Origin: Cyrtodaria siliqua
Taxonomy: Eukaryota > Mollusca > Bivalvia > Adapedonta > Hiatellidae
Assembly (NCBI GenBank): GCA_037043455.1
Contig: JAWPHD010000141.1
Coordinates: 124,001 to 188,000, forward strand
Length of the DNA stretch: 64,000 nucleotides
Reading direction: 5' to 3'
In this document: positions 42,401 to 57,400 of the stretch, in pieces
How the letters are laid out: every line of letters begins with the position of its first letter
Numbering within the stretch: position 1 is the stretch's first letter
The notes under the pieces: model-generated
Databases searched by the model: none
The model's input: only the letters and a program-made list of their open reading frames with translations
What the model was told of the DNA's origin: nothing
Translations under genes and position numbers: made by a program

Positions 42401-45400
42401 GGATGGACAAATATGGTATATTGTTGTACATACTTGAAATAAAATGTTTATATCAAAAGATGTACATTTAAGAACCTTGATGGGTGCGAGTGGATTTTGA
42501 TTAAAAATGACAAAGGTTTTGCATTAATTATTTTTTCCAGTGGTATTTAAAGTGTATTAATTTTATTTTGAATCAGTAATTTATATTTATAGGTTATTAG
42601 ATTTGTATTGGGATATATGCACAAATTCGTCCGCATACAAAATTGCGCGAGTTTAGGAGCCCATTATGTATACATGGAACAATGAGTTCATATATCCCAT
42701 TACAAATCTAACAAAAATAACAATTGGCGAAATACTCCGCCTTTTAATTTAAAGATTTGCACTGTCTAATAAATAGAATAAAATTAAACTTTGAAAACTA
42801 TGTCAAATAAATAGTTCCATATCTCGAGAGTAAACTGATGTACTATTTATGCTGCACTAAGCATAAAACCAGAAAAATGCAGACTAAATGGTTTATTTAT
42901 AGCACAGGTATTGTTTAAACACATATTAAAAAAGTTGTGTAACTTTTTACAGGCAGGCTTAAAGTTTCAAATTGGTTATGTCAGTTCACACCCCGGGACA
43001 TCACAATTTAATGCAATTTGAGGTTGAAATAAATATATACTGATACTCAATGCAAAATTTGTTTCATCTCCTTTAAGATGAAAATAATAAACGTATTAAG
43101 GCTTTAACTGTGTACATTTGTTTACATTGTACATGTGTTTACATTGTACATTTGTTTACACATTTGTTTACATTGTACATTTGTTTACATCAAATTAATT
43201 TTAACAGGTAACTTCACATCGGTGGATCTTTGTATGTGTCCAGACTATAACTTCACGGGCGGTCGCTGTCAACCAGGAACTTATTGCCCGTATGGCTCGG
43301 AGGCCCCACTGGAGTGCACCCCTGGAAAATACTGTGACTCATACGAGCTAGTTATTCCAACAGGTGAGATTGTTTGGCAAATCTCTTGAGCCTTTTGCTA
43401 AAATGTTAATATTTAAGGTTTGGTTTTCATTTTTTTGCGATGTTATCGAAGTATAGCACATCTGTGATGGGTCACAAATTTATAAAACCGCAAAGTGCAG
43501 CGAAGCAGTTTTATACAAAATTTGTGACCCATCATTGACGTGTTATACTTCGATAACATCGCAAAAAATGAAAAACAATCCTTATAATTACAAACTTATA
43601 TCAATGATAGTCTTTGCTAACCGTCGATTTTATTTCACATGCCCCAGTAAGCTCTAAATTAAATCAATTTCAGTTGAACCGATCAGCCAAATCACACATT
43701 TTCAAATTTGAAATCTACTCCGCCCAAAAGTATAGGCCTAGATCTTTATGTTTCCTAAAAAAGTATGCTTCTAGTGGCGTAGCTGCTTTTAGGCACTGCA
43801 AACCCCGGCCGAAAACCTTTTCCCTGATGTGTTCTCTTTATCCCCAAAAGTCTCCCCAGACTCGTCAGCGGAAAAAGATTTAAGATGTTGGTTGTTATTA
43901 TTGATTCGGCTTTTCCAAATTACAAGACATACACTTAACCATCAATAATGTTACGATTGTAATATTAAGCTAAAGTGTTTACCTTTACTGAGTATATTAA
44001 TCTCTAAATATACTAGTCCACGTCTGTTTAAATCCATTGCTTATTTACATTCGTTCTGTGACGTTAACGGTTTAAAAAAGTGACGTCATGTAACATTTCG
44101 TTACGTCATCTTGACAAGGAATGAAAATAGTTAAGAAACTCAGGCGTGTAGCCAGGTGGAAGCTTGGAAGTCGGAACCGTTTCACATTTTCTTCCCCTGA
44201 TATAGTGTTTGGAAGCCCGAACATATCTCGGACCCCTTTCGCTACTCATATCAAATGTTGGGCTTCTACTTTAGTCTGTGCCTGCACAACTGGAACTATT
44301 TTATTTTGATGTGTTATTGAGAAATAACAGGACACTTTTAAGAATGATTAATCAGAATGCAGTAAATATGTGTATTGTTCGCAGTTTGTAATTATAAATG
44401 TTTGACAATTATATTATGATGTTGTTAATTAAGTGAGTTCCTATTGGCCCAGTTATTGATCCAAGGACTGTCATATTGGCCCATGGCCAAAGACCGTGAG
44501 CCAGTATGAAAGTCTGAGGACCAATAACTCAGACAATATGAAAACGTTTAATTAATGACAATTGTATTAACTTCCACTACAGCAGAATTTGTTTTTAATA
44601 AAACTATTTTGGCACAATTTGCATTTATTTTTATTACCGTAATTTAATTTATAGGTTGGTAAGCGAGCGTGAAGGACGTCGCTTAAATCTCGTATTGGCA
44701 AGTTTCTTCATATAGGCCTTGTTTTTCTCATATTGACCGACTTCCGGTTCATACTGGTCGAGATTGCGTTGTATTATAAGTAGAGTTTGTAGTAAAACTT
44801 GGCTAATATAGTTTAGTTAATTAATAATATGTTAAACAAAGTAATCGTTGTTTTATAACACAAGAATAGTAGTGGAACTGGGTATATGGCATTTATAATG
44901 ATCATTTGATTGGTCAGTGGCAGAAAGGTCGCTGAGAGTTTATACGAGGTTCTAGGGTGAACCACACCTCACTCTTAAAGCCTAAAATTTTGTTTATATT
45001 CAAATTTTAAATTATTTGGAAATATATGTTTTAATTGTTCTCAGCCTTAAACTGTCTTCGACATGTTTTGCAGGTGATTGTGATGCGGGCTACTACTGCC
45101 CGGGCAGTGACACAGAGCCCAACCCCTCAGCTACTGTTTGTACTGTTGGTCACTACTGCCCCGCTGGCTCAGGGTCTCCCACAGCCTGCCCCGCAGGCAC
45201 ATTATCCAACTCCCTGGGACTGACACAGCAGAGTGATTGTCAGAACTGTACCGCAGGTGAGTTGTTTATCCTAATACTGGTACGTCTGATTCACAATCTG
45301 GAAGTTCTATTTAAATACAGTCAAACCTGTTCAAGTGACCACCTCTATTAGGAGACCACCTGGAGATCATTGTTTACATTCCCAAATCTATTGTTCCTAA

Positions 45401-48400
45401 ATAAAAGGTATCTGTATTACAAGATGTCACCTGTGTTAAAGAGACCAAAGAGACCAAATTATTATAATTAAGTTACCACACCCTCTGTCTCCAGAATCTA
45501 CCTTGCTGATCAAAGTGCAAAGCTGGGTATCAGTGTCCTATGGACCCATTTTCTAGGTCTAGCATAGTCAAAATATATAATATACGACGGACATATTTTA
45601 AACAGATTATTGTAAAAAAAGAAAAGAAGACCTTTGCATAGACCACCTTTATTAAAGATCTCCAACTGACATTCTTTGTAAGTTATAATAACAAATACTT
45701 CTTTGCATTCTGAATGATTAAAATACCATCTTTATTAAAGATCTCCAATTGACGTCTTTGAAATTAACGCTTCACAGCAATGTTATTTGCCTTTGTTTTG
45801 TGTGATTTATAATATTCCTGACTTGCATCCTTTTCAGGATACTACTGCGTATCTCTGGGTCTGACCAATGTCACAGGACCATGTGCCGCGGGTTACTACT
45901 GTCCAGGCGGTCAAGCCGTCATGGACCCAATAGAACACCGCTGTCCTCAAGGCTCGTACTGTCCCGAAGGCAGTGCCGTACCACAAATCTGTGACAGAGG
46001 CTTTTTCCAGGACCTCGAACAACAAAGTTCATGCAAAAATTGTACATCTAGGTATTATTGTGATCCGTACGAGGCGTCTGGATCTAATGACACTGGAATC
46101 ATTGTACCTTTGTCGTGCCCAGTTGGTCACTACTGTCCAGCCGGCACAGGAGCCAAGAACACATACCCTTGCTTAGCCGGAACCTACAGTAACGATTTAG
46201 AACTGGAAGCACCGAGTATGTACACGTTTATGCGTTTTAATTGTTTTATATGGGAACATTAAGCTTTTCATGATCGTCTAGGTGTCTGAATTAAAATTGA
46301 CAAATATTATACAATTATGGACTTTTCAGCTGTTATACATGATGTGATATGCACCAAAAAAATCATTATTGACCGAGGCGATAGCCGAGGTCAATAATGA
46401 TTTTTTGGTGCATATCAACATCATGTATAACAGCTGAAAAGTCCATAACTGTTTTATTATATAACCCTCAATTTACAATTATATAAAACAGGTCAATATC
46501 AAAAAAACAATTATATAAAACAGGTCAATATCAAAAAAACAGGTCAATATCAAAAAAACAGGTCAATATCGCTAGATATTTTTTCTAAAAAATTACTTTT
46601 TAGCCAATGAAAACGCGTCTATTTATAGGTTATATAATAAACTATCATACTATCTGTATACCTAAATAAGAATGTTATTTTTTTGGTGATATTCTATATT
46701 AAGCATATTTTGTTTTTGATAGTGGGTCCGTTCAGAGTTTTCCCATCGGTTACCGAAAGTACTACTCTCGGTAACCATCAGTCACCGTCGTTTGCCGATA
46801 AGGAGAGCGTTGGGAAAACCAATTTTCCCACGACTCTACACCTTAGGTAGTATCGGTGGTCTCGTTGGAAATAAATGTTACCATCAGTGGCTATTTGCAA
46901 CCAACAAGGAATGGGAGAACACTGAACGAACCCAGTGACATAAACATATTTTGTTTTTGATAATGACATAAGCATGTTTGTTTTTTAATAATGACATGAG
47001 CATATTTTGTTTTTGATAATGCTATTAACATGTTGTGTTTTTGATAATTCCATAAATGATAATTCCATATTAGCATGTTGAATTTTTGATAATGCTATAA
47101 ACATAATGTGTTTTTGATAACTCCATAAGCATGTTGAATTTTTGATAATGCCAAAATCTTGTCATGTTTTTGATAATGCCATAATTAAGCATGTTGTGTT
47201 TTTGATAATGACATAAACATGTTGAGTTTTTGATAATGCCATAAGCACATTGTGTTTTTGATAGTTCCATATTAAAGCATGTTGTGTTTTTGATAATGAC
47301 ATAAACGTGTTGAGTTTTTGATAATGCCATAAGCACATTGTGTTTTTAATAGTGCCATAAGCAAGTTGTGTTTTTGATAATGACATCAGCATGTTGTGTC
47401 TTTGTGTTTCAGACGAGTGCTTCAACTGTTTACAACAATATTACTGTATGTCCACTGGCCTTACTGCACCAGAAGCTAAATGTGCTGCGGGCTACTTCTG
47501 CGTGTCAGGAGCCTCCACCCCAACACCGACAGATGGCGTCACCGGCGACATCTGTCCGCCTGGCAGTTATTGTCCTGAAGGAACATTCATTCGTAAGTTG
47601 ATGTTTGGTGTAAGAGGTCACCTGTATTTATATTAAGAAGTCGTCTGTATTAAGAGGTCGTCTGTGTTAAGAGTTTTCTTTTAATGAAAATGGTTATTTA
47701 ACTGTTGATTTACAAAATATTTTTTTACTGGCATTTTTAGCTCTACTGGCCGAAGGCCCCAGCAGAGCTTATGGGATGCCGAGTTGTCCGTCGTCCGTCC
47801 GTTGTCCGTCGTCTGTCCGTCGTTAACTTTTGTCTCGTTAAGACGATAGAGCCTTCATTTTTCATCCGATCTTTACCAAACTTTAACAGGTTGTTAATAT
47901 CAATGAAAGCTCGGATGAGTTCGAAAACCAGCCAGATCGGACAAGTAACAACGGAATTATGGCCCTTGATTTAGTTAAAAATGCTATATTGCTATATTTT
48001 GCCTCGTTAAGACGATAAGGCCTTCATTTTTTATCCTATCTTTACCAAACTTTACCACATTGTTAATATCAATGAAAGCTCGGACAAGTTCGAAAACCAG
48101 CCAAATCGGACCAGTAAGAGCGGAGTTATGGTCCTTGATTTAGTTAAAAACGCTATATTGCTATTATTTGCCTCGTTAAGACGATAGGGTCTTCATTTTT
48201 CATCCTATCTTTACCAAGCTTTACCACATTGTTAATATCAATGAAAGCTCGAACAAGTTCGAAAACCAGCCATATCGGACTAGTAACAGCGGAGTTATGG
48301 CCCTTGATTTAGTTAAAAATGCTATATTTTGCCTCGTTAATACGATAGGGGCTTCATTGTTTATCAGATCTTTACCAAACTTTATCAGATTGTTAATGTC

Positions 48401-51400
48401 GTTGAAAGCTCGAACAAGTTTGGAAACCAGCCTTATCGGACCAGTAACAGTGGAGTTATGGCCCTTGATTAGGTAAAAATGATATATTTTGCCTCGTTAA
48501 GACGATAAGGGCTTCATTGTTCAGCCGATCTTTACCAAACACTATCAGATTGTTAATATCAATGAAAGCTCGGACAAGTTCGAAAAACCAGCCATATCGG
48601 ACTAGTAACAGTGGAGTTATGGCCCTTTATTTAGTTAAAAATGCTATATTTTGCCTCGTTAAGACGATAGGGGCTTCATTGCCTTACCAAACTTTATCAG
48701 ATTGTTAATATCAATGAAAGCTTGGACAAGTTCGAAAACCATTCATATCGGACCAGTATCAGCGGAGTTATGGCCCTTGATTTAGTTCAAAATGCTATAT
48801 TTTGTCTTGTTAAGACGGTAGGGCCTTCATTTTTCATCCGATCTTTACCAAGCTTTATCAGATTGTTAATGTCAATGAAAGCTCAGTCAGGTTCGAAAGC
48901 TAGCCAGATCGGCCCAGTCACAGCGAAGTTATGGCCCTTGATTTTGTTAAAAAATGCTATAATTTGCCTCGTCATACGATAGGGCCTTCATTTTGCATCT
49001 GATCTTTGCCAAACTTTACCAGATTTTATGACTTTTTTTTATATTATTTATTTATTTTTTTAATTTAATTTTTTTTATTTTTTTTTTATTTTTTTTATTG
49101 ATATATATTTTTTCATAATTTTTTTTTTCATTATTTTTTATTTTTTTATTTTTTTATTTTTTTAAATTTTTATTGTCTCTACTAGCCAAGTTCGAAACCA
49201 GCCAGATCGGACCAGTAATGGCGGAGTTATAGCTCTTGATTTAGTTAAAAATGCTATATTTTGCCTCTTTAAGATGATAGTAACTCGCTTCATTGATGTT
49301 ATAAGAGCCATATAAGCCAGTAGAGCATCCACAGGCCCTCTTGGGCCTCTTGTTGTGCTTTCTAAACTAAAATCCGATGATTAAATGCAACTTTACATTT
49401 TAAAAACAGTTTGTGTACAGATTTCTTTCTCAGCTATTTTCATCCACGTCATACGATCAACACTTCTACTGATGTCATGACCCAAGGTCACAGTTAGTCA
49501 ATGTCTTTTAGAGTTAGTAAAAAATTTCACAACTTTGGCTTAAAATATTTGTGACCACAAATACAAAAGGACCGGAGACAAAATGTTTAATCTTTGTTTC
49601 CTTTTTTAGCCACCGGTTGTCCGGAGGGTACTTACAACAACCTGACGGGTTTGAAAAACTACACCGAATGTACACCATGTGACCCTGGTAAATACTGCCC
49701 TACGGTTGGCCTCATCGAGCCCCTTGCTGACTGCTCAGCCGGCTTCTTCTGCGAGCTTGCTTCCACCGAGGCTGCCCCAGATGCAATGACATACGGTTAC
49801 AAATGCCCAGTGGGACACTATTGCCTACAGGGAACCAGCTCACCGACACATTGCCCTCGCGGAACTTACAACAGTGAAATAGGTAAGCTGGCACTCGAGA
49901 GTGGTGAGTGGGTGTAATCTAAGGGCTATAGTCCCTGTAAAGTCTTGAAAGAGTGGATTTAGGAGGTGGTAATATATACATTTGATACACCTGCTGCTCC
50001 TTTCGTAGTGTGTCTCTTTCTTGTCTATAACCATGTAGTCAGCCTTTTACACTCCCTGTCCATCTTCCCACTTCCTGACCAACCTGAAAAGGATTCATTA
50101 AGAGTGATATATACTGTATGTATACACATTAATTTTATACTAAATTTAATTTTAAAATCAAGATATATTATTAAAGCCCTTAATAATCTAGTCCTGTCAA
50201 TTGACCTGTGATCATTTTCATTGTAATAGAACTGAATTTGCTTTACTCATGACTCCTGAGATTGTGAGCAGTTCTATGGCACAGCAGTCAATAGACCTAT
50301 AGAGTTAATTGGTTTTCCTAGGTCGATAAAATATTATTTTTGATTGGGAAGCCCAAAGAGCAAGTAAAATAATTTTGTTTAAAATTGAATAACAAATAGT
50401 GATATGGTACATGATACTCATTCAAACAGTGTTCTATTTCAATCATAATGTTAGTAACCCTTAAAAATAGGAAAAAAACATTTATCACTCTACTAACGGT
50501 AATGGCGTTGCATCACTGTACTATGTATGGCGACGTCATTTTACAACGTCAACCTATCAGCATGCCTTCCTAGAGCTTGTGTCTATATTACAAGAATATA
50601 TCATAGATTATAACTAGATATTTTGAACTAGAATAGCAGTACTGATGTAGTAGACTTTGTTTTTGTTTTTTAATATAATTATACAAATGTACTAGAAAAT
50701 AAAGCGCAACTATTGGGATTTATCACATGACATGACTTCTGGGATTGTTTGTATGGTATATGATATGATATGTTTAGAAACCTTAAATATTTATCATTAT
50801 TTAAAATCTTACTTCATAAAATGAATATTAAATGTTAAATTTGTTTAAAGTTGTCACATTATTAGTAGTGCGCACACGCTACAGCCACATAACGTAGCTG
50901 ACATCATGTAAACAACAAAACGACTTGATTTCTTTTACAAATTGCTGCCATGTACAAGGTAAATTAACAACAATTTTTAAAGAGTAACTATCACGTCGTA
51001 TGTTTGTTATGTGATAAATAGAATCTTACATTCGTGACTGTATATTATTGACTTAAATGAACGCGTTGGTTAAACGATAGCTTGTTTATTAAATCAATAA
51101 TACACAGTCACTCCTGTAAGATCCTATATGTAGATTATAGATGGCAGTGAAGATCCTCTATGCAGATTATAGATGACAGTGGAAGATCCTCTATGCAGAT
51201 TATAGATGGCAGTGGAAGATCCTCTATGCAGATTATAGATGGCAGTGTAAGATCCTCTATGCAGATTATAGATGGCAGTGTAAGATCCTCTATGCAGATT
51301 ATAGATGGCAGTGGAAGATCGTCTATGCAGATTATAGATGGCAGTGTAAGATCCTCTATGCAGATTATAGATGGCAGTGGAAGATCGTCTATGCAGATTA

Positions 51401-54400
51401 TAGATGGCAGTGGAAGATCGTCTATGCAGATTATAGATGGCAGTGTAAGATCCTCTATGCAGATTATAGATGGCAGTGGAAGATCCTCTATGCAGATTAT
51501 AGATGGCAGTGGAAGACCCTCTATGCACATTATAGATGGCAGTGGAAGATCCTCTACGCAGATTATAGATGGCAGTGGAAGATCCTCTATGCAGATTATA
51601 GATGGCAGTGGAAGATCCTCTATGCAGATTATAGATGGCAGTGTAAGATCCTCTATGCAGATTATAGATGGCAGTGGAAGATCCTCTATGCAGATTATAG
51701 ATGGCAGTGGAAGACCCTCTATGCACATTATAGATGGCAGTGGAAGATCCTCTAAGCAGATTATAGATGGCAGTGGAAGATCCTCTATGCAGATTATAGA
51801 TGGCAGTGTAAGATCCTCTATGCAGATTATAGATGGCAGTGTAAGATCCTCTATGCAGATTATAGATGGCAGTGGAAGATCGTCTATGCAGATTATAGAT
51901 GGCAGTGTAAGATCCTCTATGCAGATTATAGATGGCAGTGGAAGATCCTCTATGCAGATTATAGATGGCAGTGGAAGACCCTCTATGCAGATTATAGATG
52001 GCAGTGGAAGATCCTCTATGCAGATTATAGATGGCAGTGGAAGATCCTCTATGCAGATTATAGATGGCAGTGTAAGATCCTTTATGTAGATTATAGATGG
52101 CAGTGGAAGATCCTCTAAGCAGATTATAGATGGCAGTGGAAGATCCTCTATGCAGATTATAGATAGCAGTGTAAGATCCTATATGCAGATTATAGATGGC
52201 AGTGGAAGATCCTCTATGCAGATTAAAGATAGCAGTGTAAGATCCTCTATGCAGATTATAGATAGCAGTGTAAAATCCTATATGCAGATTATAGATGGCA
52301 GTGGAAGATCCTCTACGCAGATTATAGATAGCAGTGTAAGATCCTCTATGCAGATTATAGATAGCAGTGTAAGATCCTATATGCAGATTATAGATGGCAG
52401 TGGAAGATCCTCTATGCAGATTATAGATGGCAGTGGAAGATCCTCTATGCAGATTATAGATGGCAGTGTAAGATCCTATATGCAGATTATAGATGGCAGT
52501 GGAAGATCCTCTATGCAGATTATAGATGGCAGTGTAAGATCCTATATGCAGATTATAGATAGCAGTGTAAGATCCTATATGCAGATTATAGATGGCAGTG
52601 GAAGATCCTCTACGCAGATTATAGATAGCAGTGTAAGATCCTATATGCAGATTATAGATATCAGTGTAAGATCCTATACGCAGAATATAGATAGCAGTGT
52701 AAGATCCTATATGCAGATTATAGATGGCAGTGGAAGATCCTCTATGCAGATTATAGATGGCAGTGGAAGATCCTCTATGCAGATTATAGATGGCAGTGTA
52801 AGATCCTATATGCAGATTATAGATGGCAGTGGAAGATCCTCTACGCAGATTATAGATGGCATTGTAAGATCCTATATGCAGATTATAGATAGCAGTGTAA
52901 GATCCTCTATGCAGATTATAGATGGCAATGGAAGATCCTATATGCAGATTATAGATGGCAGTGGAAGATCCTCTATGCAGATTATAGATGGCAGTGTAAG
53001 ATCCTATATGCAGATTATAGATGGCAGTGGAAGACCCTCTATGTAGATTATAGATGGCAGTGTAAAATCCTATATGCAGATTATAGATGGCAGTGTAAGA
53101 TCCTATATGCAGATTATAGATGGCAGTGGAAGATCCTATATGCAGATTATAAATGGCAGTGGAAGATCCTCTATGTAGATTATAGATGGCAGTGGAAGAT
53201 TCTCTATGCAGATTATAGATGGCAGTGGAAGACCCTCTATGTAGATTATAGATGGCAGTGGAAGATCCTCTATGTAGATTATAGATGGCAGTGTAAGATC
53301 CTCTATGCAGATTATAAATGGCAGTGGAAGATCCTCTATGCAGATTATAGATGGCAGTGGAAGATCCTCTTTGCAGATTATAGATGGCAGTGGAAGATCT
53401 TCTATGCAGATTATAGATGGCAGTGGAAGATCCTCTTTGCAGATTATAGATGGCAGTGTAAACTCCTCTATGTAGATTATAGATGGCAGTGGAAGATCCT
53501 CTATGTAGATTATAGATGGCAGTGGAAGATCCTCTATGTAGATTATAAATGGCAGTGGAAGACCCTCTATGTAGATTATAGATGGCAGTGGAAGATCTTC
53601 TATGTAGATTATAGATGGCAGTGGAAGATCCTCTATGTAGATTATAGATGGCAGTGTAAGATCCTCTATGTAGATTATAGATGGCAGTGGAAGATCCTCT
53701 ATGTAGATTATAGATGGCAGTGGAAGATTCTCTATGTAGATTATAGATGGCAGTGTAAGATCCTATATGCAGATTATAGATGGCAGTGGAAGATCCTCTA
53801 TGTAGATTATAGATGGCAGTGGAAGATCCTCTATGTAGATTATAGATGGCAGTGTAAGATCCTCTATGCAGATTATAGATGGCAGTGGAAGATCCTCTAT
53901 GCAGATTATAGATGGCAGTGTAAGATCCTCTATGCAGATTATAGATGGCAGTGGAAGATCCTCTATGCAGATTATAGATGGCAGTGGAAGATCCTCTATG
54001 TAGATTATAGATGGCAGTGGAAGATCCTCTATGAAGATTATAGATGGCTTGTTCTATGTCAATGATGGTATTATGTTTGTCATTTCAGGCAAAGGTGCAC
54101 TTTCTGACTGCGTTGCTTGTCCAAGTGGTAGCTACTGCTACACATCTGGCAACGACACGGTGACCGGACTTTGTGACGCCGGATATTACTGCATCGGTGC
54201 AGCAATGGAAAGCAATCCAACTGGTAAGATTGTGTTTTGATGTGTGTGATTTTGATATTTGATATTTTTTTATAGATTCTTTTTATCGAGGCACTTGGTG
54301 GGAAGCTTGACATAGTTTTCACAATTTAAATTGGTTTATAACTATACATTCTGTGGTGGAAGAGTTGTAAAGATAAAGATTCATTTTATAATTTGTCATC

Positions 54401-57400
54401 TTAAAAGTTATTTATACAATTTATCAGTATATTTATTTAACTATTTGCAGACAACACAACAGGCAACATATGTCCAGTGGGCTACCACTGTCCGCAGGGG
54501 TCGTCAACCTACACAGTCTGCCCCGCCGGTCACTACACTGACACTGTGGGTCAGGCCAGCTGTATCACGTGCCCCGCAGGATTCCAGTGCACGGGAGGCA
54601 GCAATAAGGATCCCTGCCCTCAAGGTCGATACTGCCCAGAGGGTACCGGAGTGGCCACAGAACCTTGCCCTATTGGTAAGAGAGTTCAGATATCAATGGG
54701 GCTATAAATGAAATACGGGTGTTTACAACAGCAAAAATTGTGGGGTGTGTTTGTATTCTAGATATGAATATTTGTAAACTGTGTTTGTGTGTAATTTGAG
54801 TTGAATTGGGTTTAACGGCGCTCCAACACAAACAGGTAATATGGCACCAACAGGATTGAGAGTTACTGCAAATTCTATTGCAACCAATCCATTTTTGGAG
54901 CCACGATCATTGTTTTCTGCCACCATAAGTAGCGTCTGAAACAATACAGGGATCATGATGAAGATCGTTTATGAACCTGACAAAAATGACAAAATGAACA
55001 TGAATTGGGGGGATTTTACCCCTCAGCTTGGATCATAAAGCAGTGACCCTATTCTTTCCACATCGTGTTTGTGTGTAAACCAAGGTTTATATTTCCGGCA
55101 CATCTTTGATTTACAGGTAGATATGGTCACACCACTGGCCTGGCAAACTACACAGAATGTATGGAGTGCACAGGAGGCTCCTACTGCGAGACTACCGGTC
55201 TTACCGTGCCCACTGGTCAGTGTGATGCTGGACATTATTGTGTCGTTGGTAAGTCTACTTTTCAGATAGGTTCATTTCTACGTGTGACATAACAGGGACT
55301 CGTCGCAATCTTGATTTTGTTTAAAGGGACACACGGCAATCTTGATTTTGCTTAAAGGGACACATTGGTTTTTAAAACTTTGCACCGTCCCTTTTTTTTA
55401 AACTACTTTGCATATTTGAAATTCATTATTAATAATTATTTGACTTGTTTAAAGGGTTAAAGGGAATTATTTTTTACATATTACTAATTGTTTATACTGC
55501 ACCAAACATATATAAAAATCTATGGTAGAATAATGACGAAAATTTGAAAACTCCAAAGGTTATTTAATTATATGCAAGAAAGTTCAAAATAAAAACTGAA
55601 ATAGGATTAACAAACCTAGGTGATAATTTTGATGCTTGATAAATACTTTGTTAGAACAGACAACCTGTATAAAAAAATTATATTCTTTTAAATACATACG
55701 CACCTGTTCTAAGAGTCCACCTTTGCCTTTCCCTTTGCTGGTCTCTTAATTCAGATTTGGCAGTATATTTATCTTACATGTAGTAGAACAATATCAAATT
55801 TAATTTCTTTTGCAGGTTTGAACCTCCAGGCTCCCGGCGCCCTCGTGCACACAGGATCAGGTGACAGGTGCCCTGCAGGATCGGCATGTCCCGTGAACTC
55901 GGCCTTCTACATTCCATGTGGTCCGGGAACCTATACCCCTGCAGAGGGATTTGCTGCTTGCTCCATTTGTCCAGCAGGTGATTGTCATTCTTTCTTTTAA
56001 TTGCTCACAGCGAATAAATGCTTAATGTTCATGAAAACCTTAGTTGGACCAAATCTTATATAATATATATGACGATATGTTTACATCATTTGTATTAACT
56101 TATAATCATGTACAGTCAGACGTGCTCAAGACGCCACCTGCTTTTAGAGATCAGCATTTTAGTTCGCAGTTGTACTTGTTTTATAATAAATACACATGAT
56201 TAAGAGACAAACTTTGCTATTACTGTAAGAGGTCTCTTAATACAGGTTTCACTGTATATAATATTATAATATTACATGTAAACTAATTTGTTTGTAATAT
56301 ACTCGTCGGGGGCCACTTTCCGTCACTTATGTAAACATAAACTAATTTTTCAGACAAATCTATGTATCCTGACAATTTTTACTCTATTAGGTTACCTCTT
56401 CCTGGAAATTTGATACCAAAGAATTTTGTTTTTTTTATAAATTATCGAAGTGGCACGCGACCTTTTTATAAATAGACTAAAACTGAGAAATCATTTTGTT
56501 TACAAGCCCAGTTTCCGTCATGTATTTTATCGAGTGATAGATTCAACTAGGTATACTCTATATATACAGTATACTTTTATGAATTAGAAACATGTTTGCA
56601 AGTCTATTCAACAATTTCATTGTAAAAATGGTATGTTTGCATTGTTCCATCAGTCACCTCGATTGCTATAACAATGCGCCTGGTAACGTCAATGTAAAAT
56701 GTTCAACGACGACAATTTATAATGTATCGATGGATAAATCAAACAGATACAGGTTGTACGAGTTGCTTCTCGTTGGTTAAAATATATTATCACGTTATAT
56801 TTTAACTGCGTCCACTGAAGAGTGATAAAAATATGACGTCATTAGAGTGTTATTTTTTTAATAGTTTATTATGCGGCAGTATGCGCGCGCATCCCCAACA
56901 CCATATAAGGAAGTAAACACAATTTTCGGAGAAATCCCTTTCGTTTTTGTACCGCTTATTTACTTTTTTTTTTTTTCTGTTTCCAATCTTCAGTTCTAAA
57001 CGTCTGACAATAAGTGACATCGCGTAAGTAATTTACAGTGTAAAAACAGTTTTTAAATGACAGAAACTGGGCTTGGACTGAAACTGGCCTCTAACGAGCA
57101 CACTGTTTATTATTGATATAAAAATCGAAACCAGTCTGGAAAAATGTCTGTATTTTGTAATTGTCTACTTTGCGACCATTTTGAGTTACTGTAGATTGGG
57201 TTTTATTCGCGAGAGTTTTAATTTTGCTAATATTAGCGAATCATTAAGCTTGCGAATCATTAAGCTTGCTAATTCATAACTTTCACAATTATTTATCGAC
57301 AAATATTCCAGAAATAATATAAAAACCCAAAACGAAATCATCAGAAAAATTATGAATAATTGATGGATAGACAAATAATACTGACATATATGGAGGGTAA

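Noticed and set aside
47070..47425. Minus-strand ORFs with repeated S-K-T-Q
   Set aside because: They come from the ~28-bp minisatellite in intron 35.
51124..51728. Two overlapping minus-strand ORFs of about 200 codons
   Set aside because: Same minisatellite artefact; no independent coding evidence.
51160..53046. Long plus-strand ORFs of an 11-residue repeat
   Set aside because: They follow from a 33-bp minisatellite without stops. Frames on the minus strand are equally open, stop-creating variants occur freely in the right third, and there is no splice or start context.
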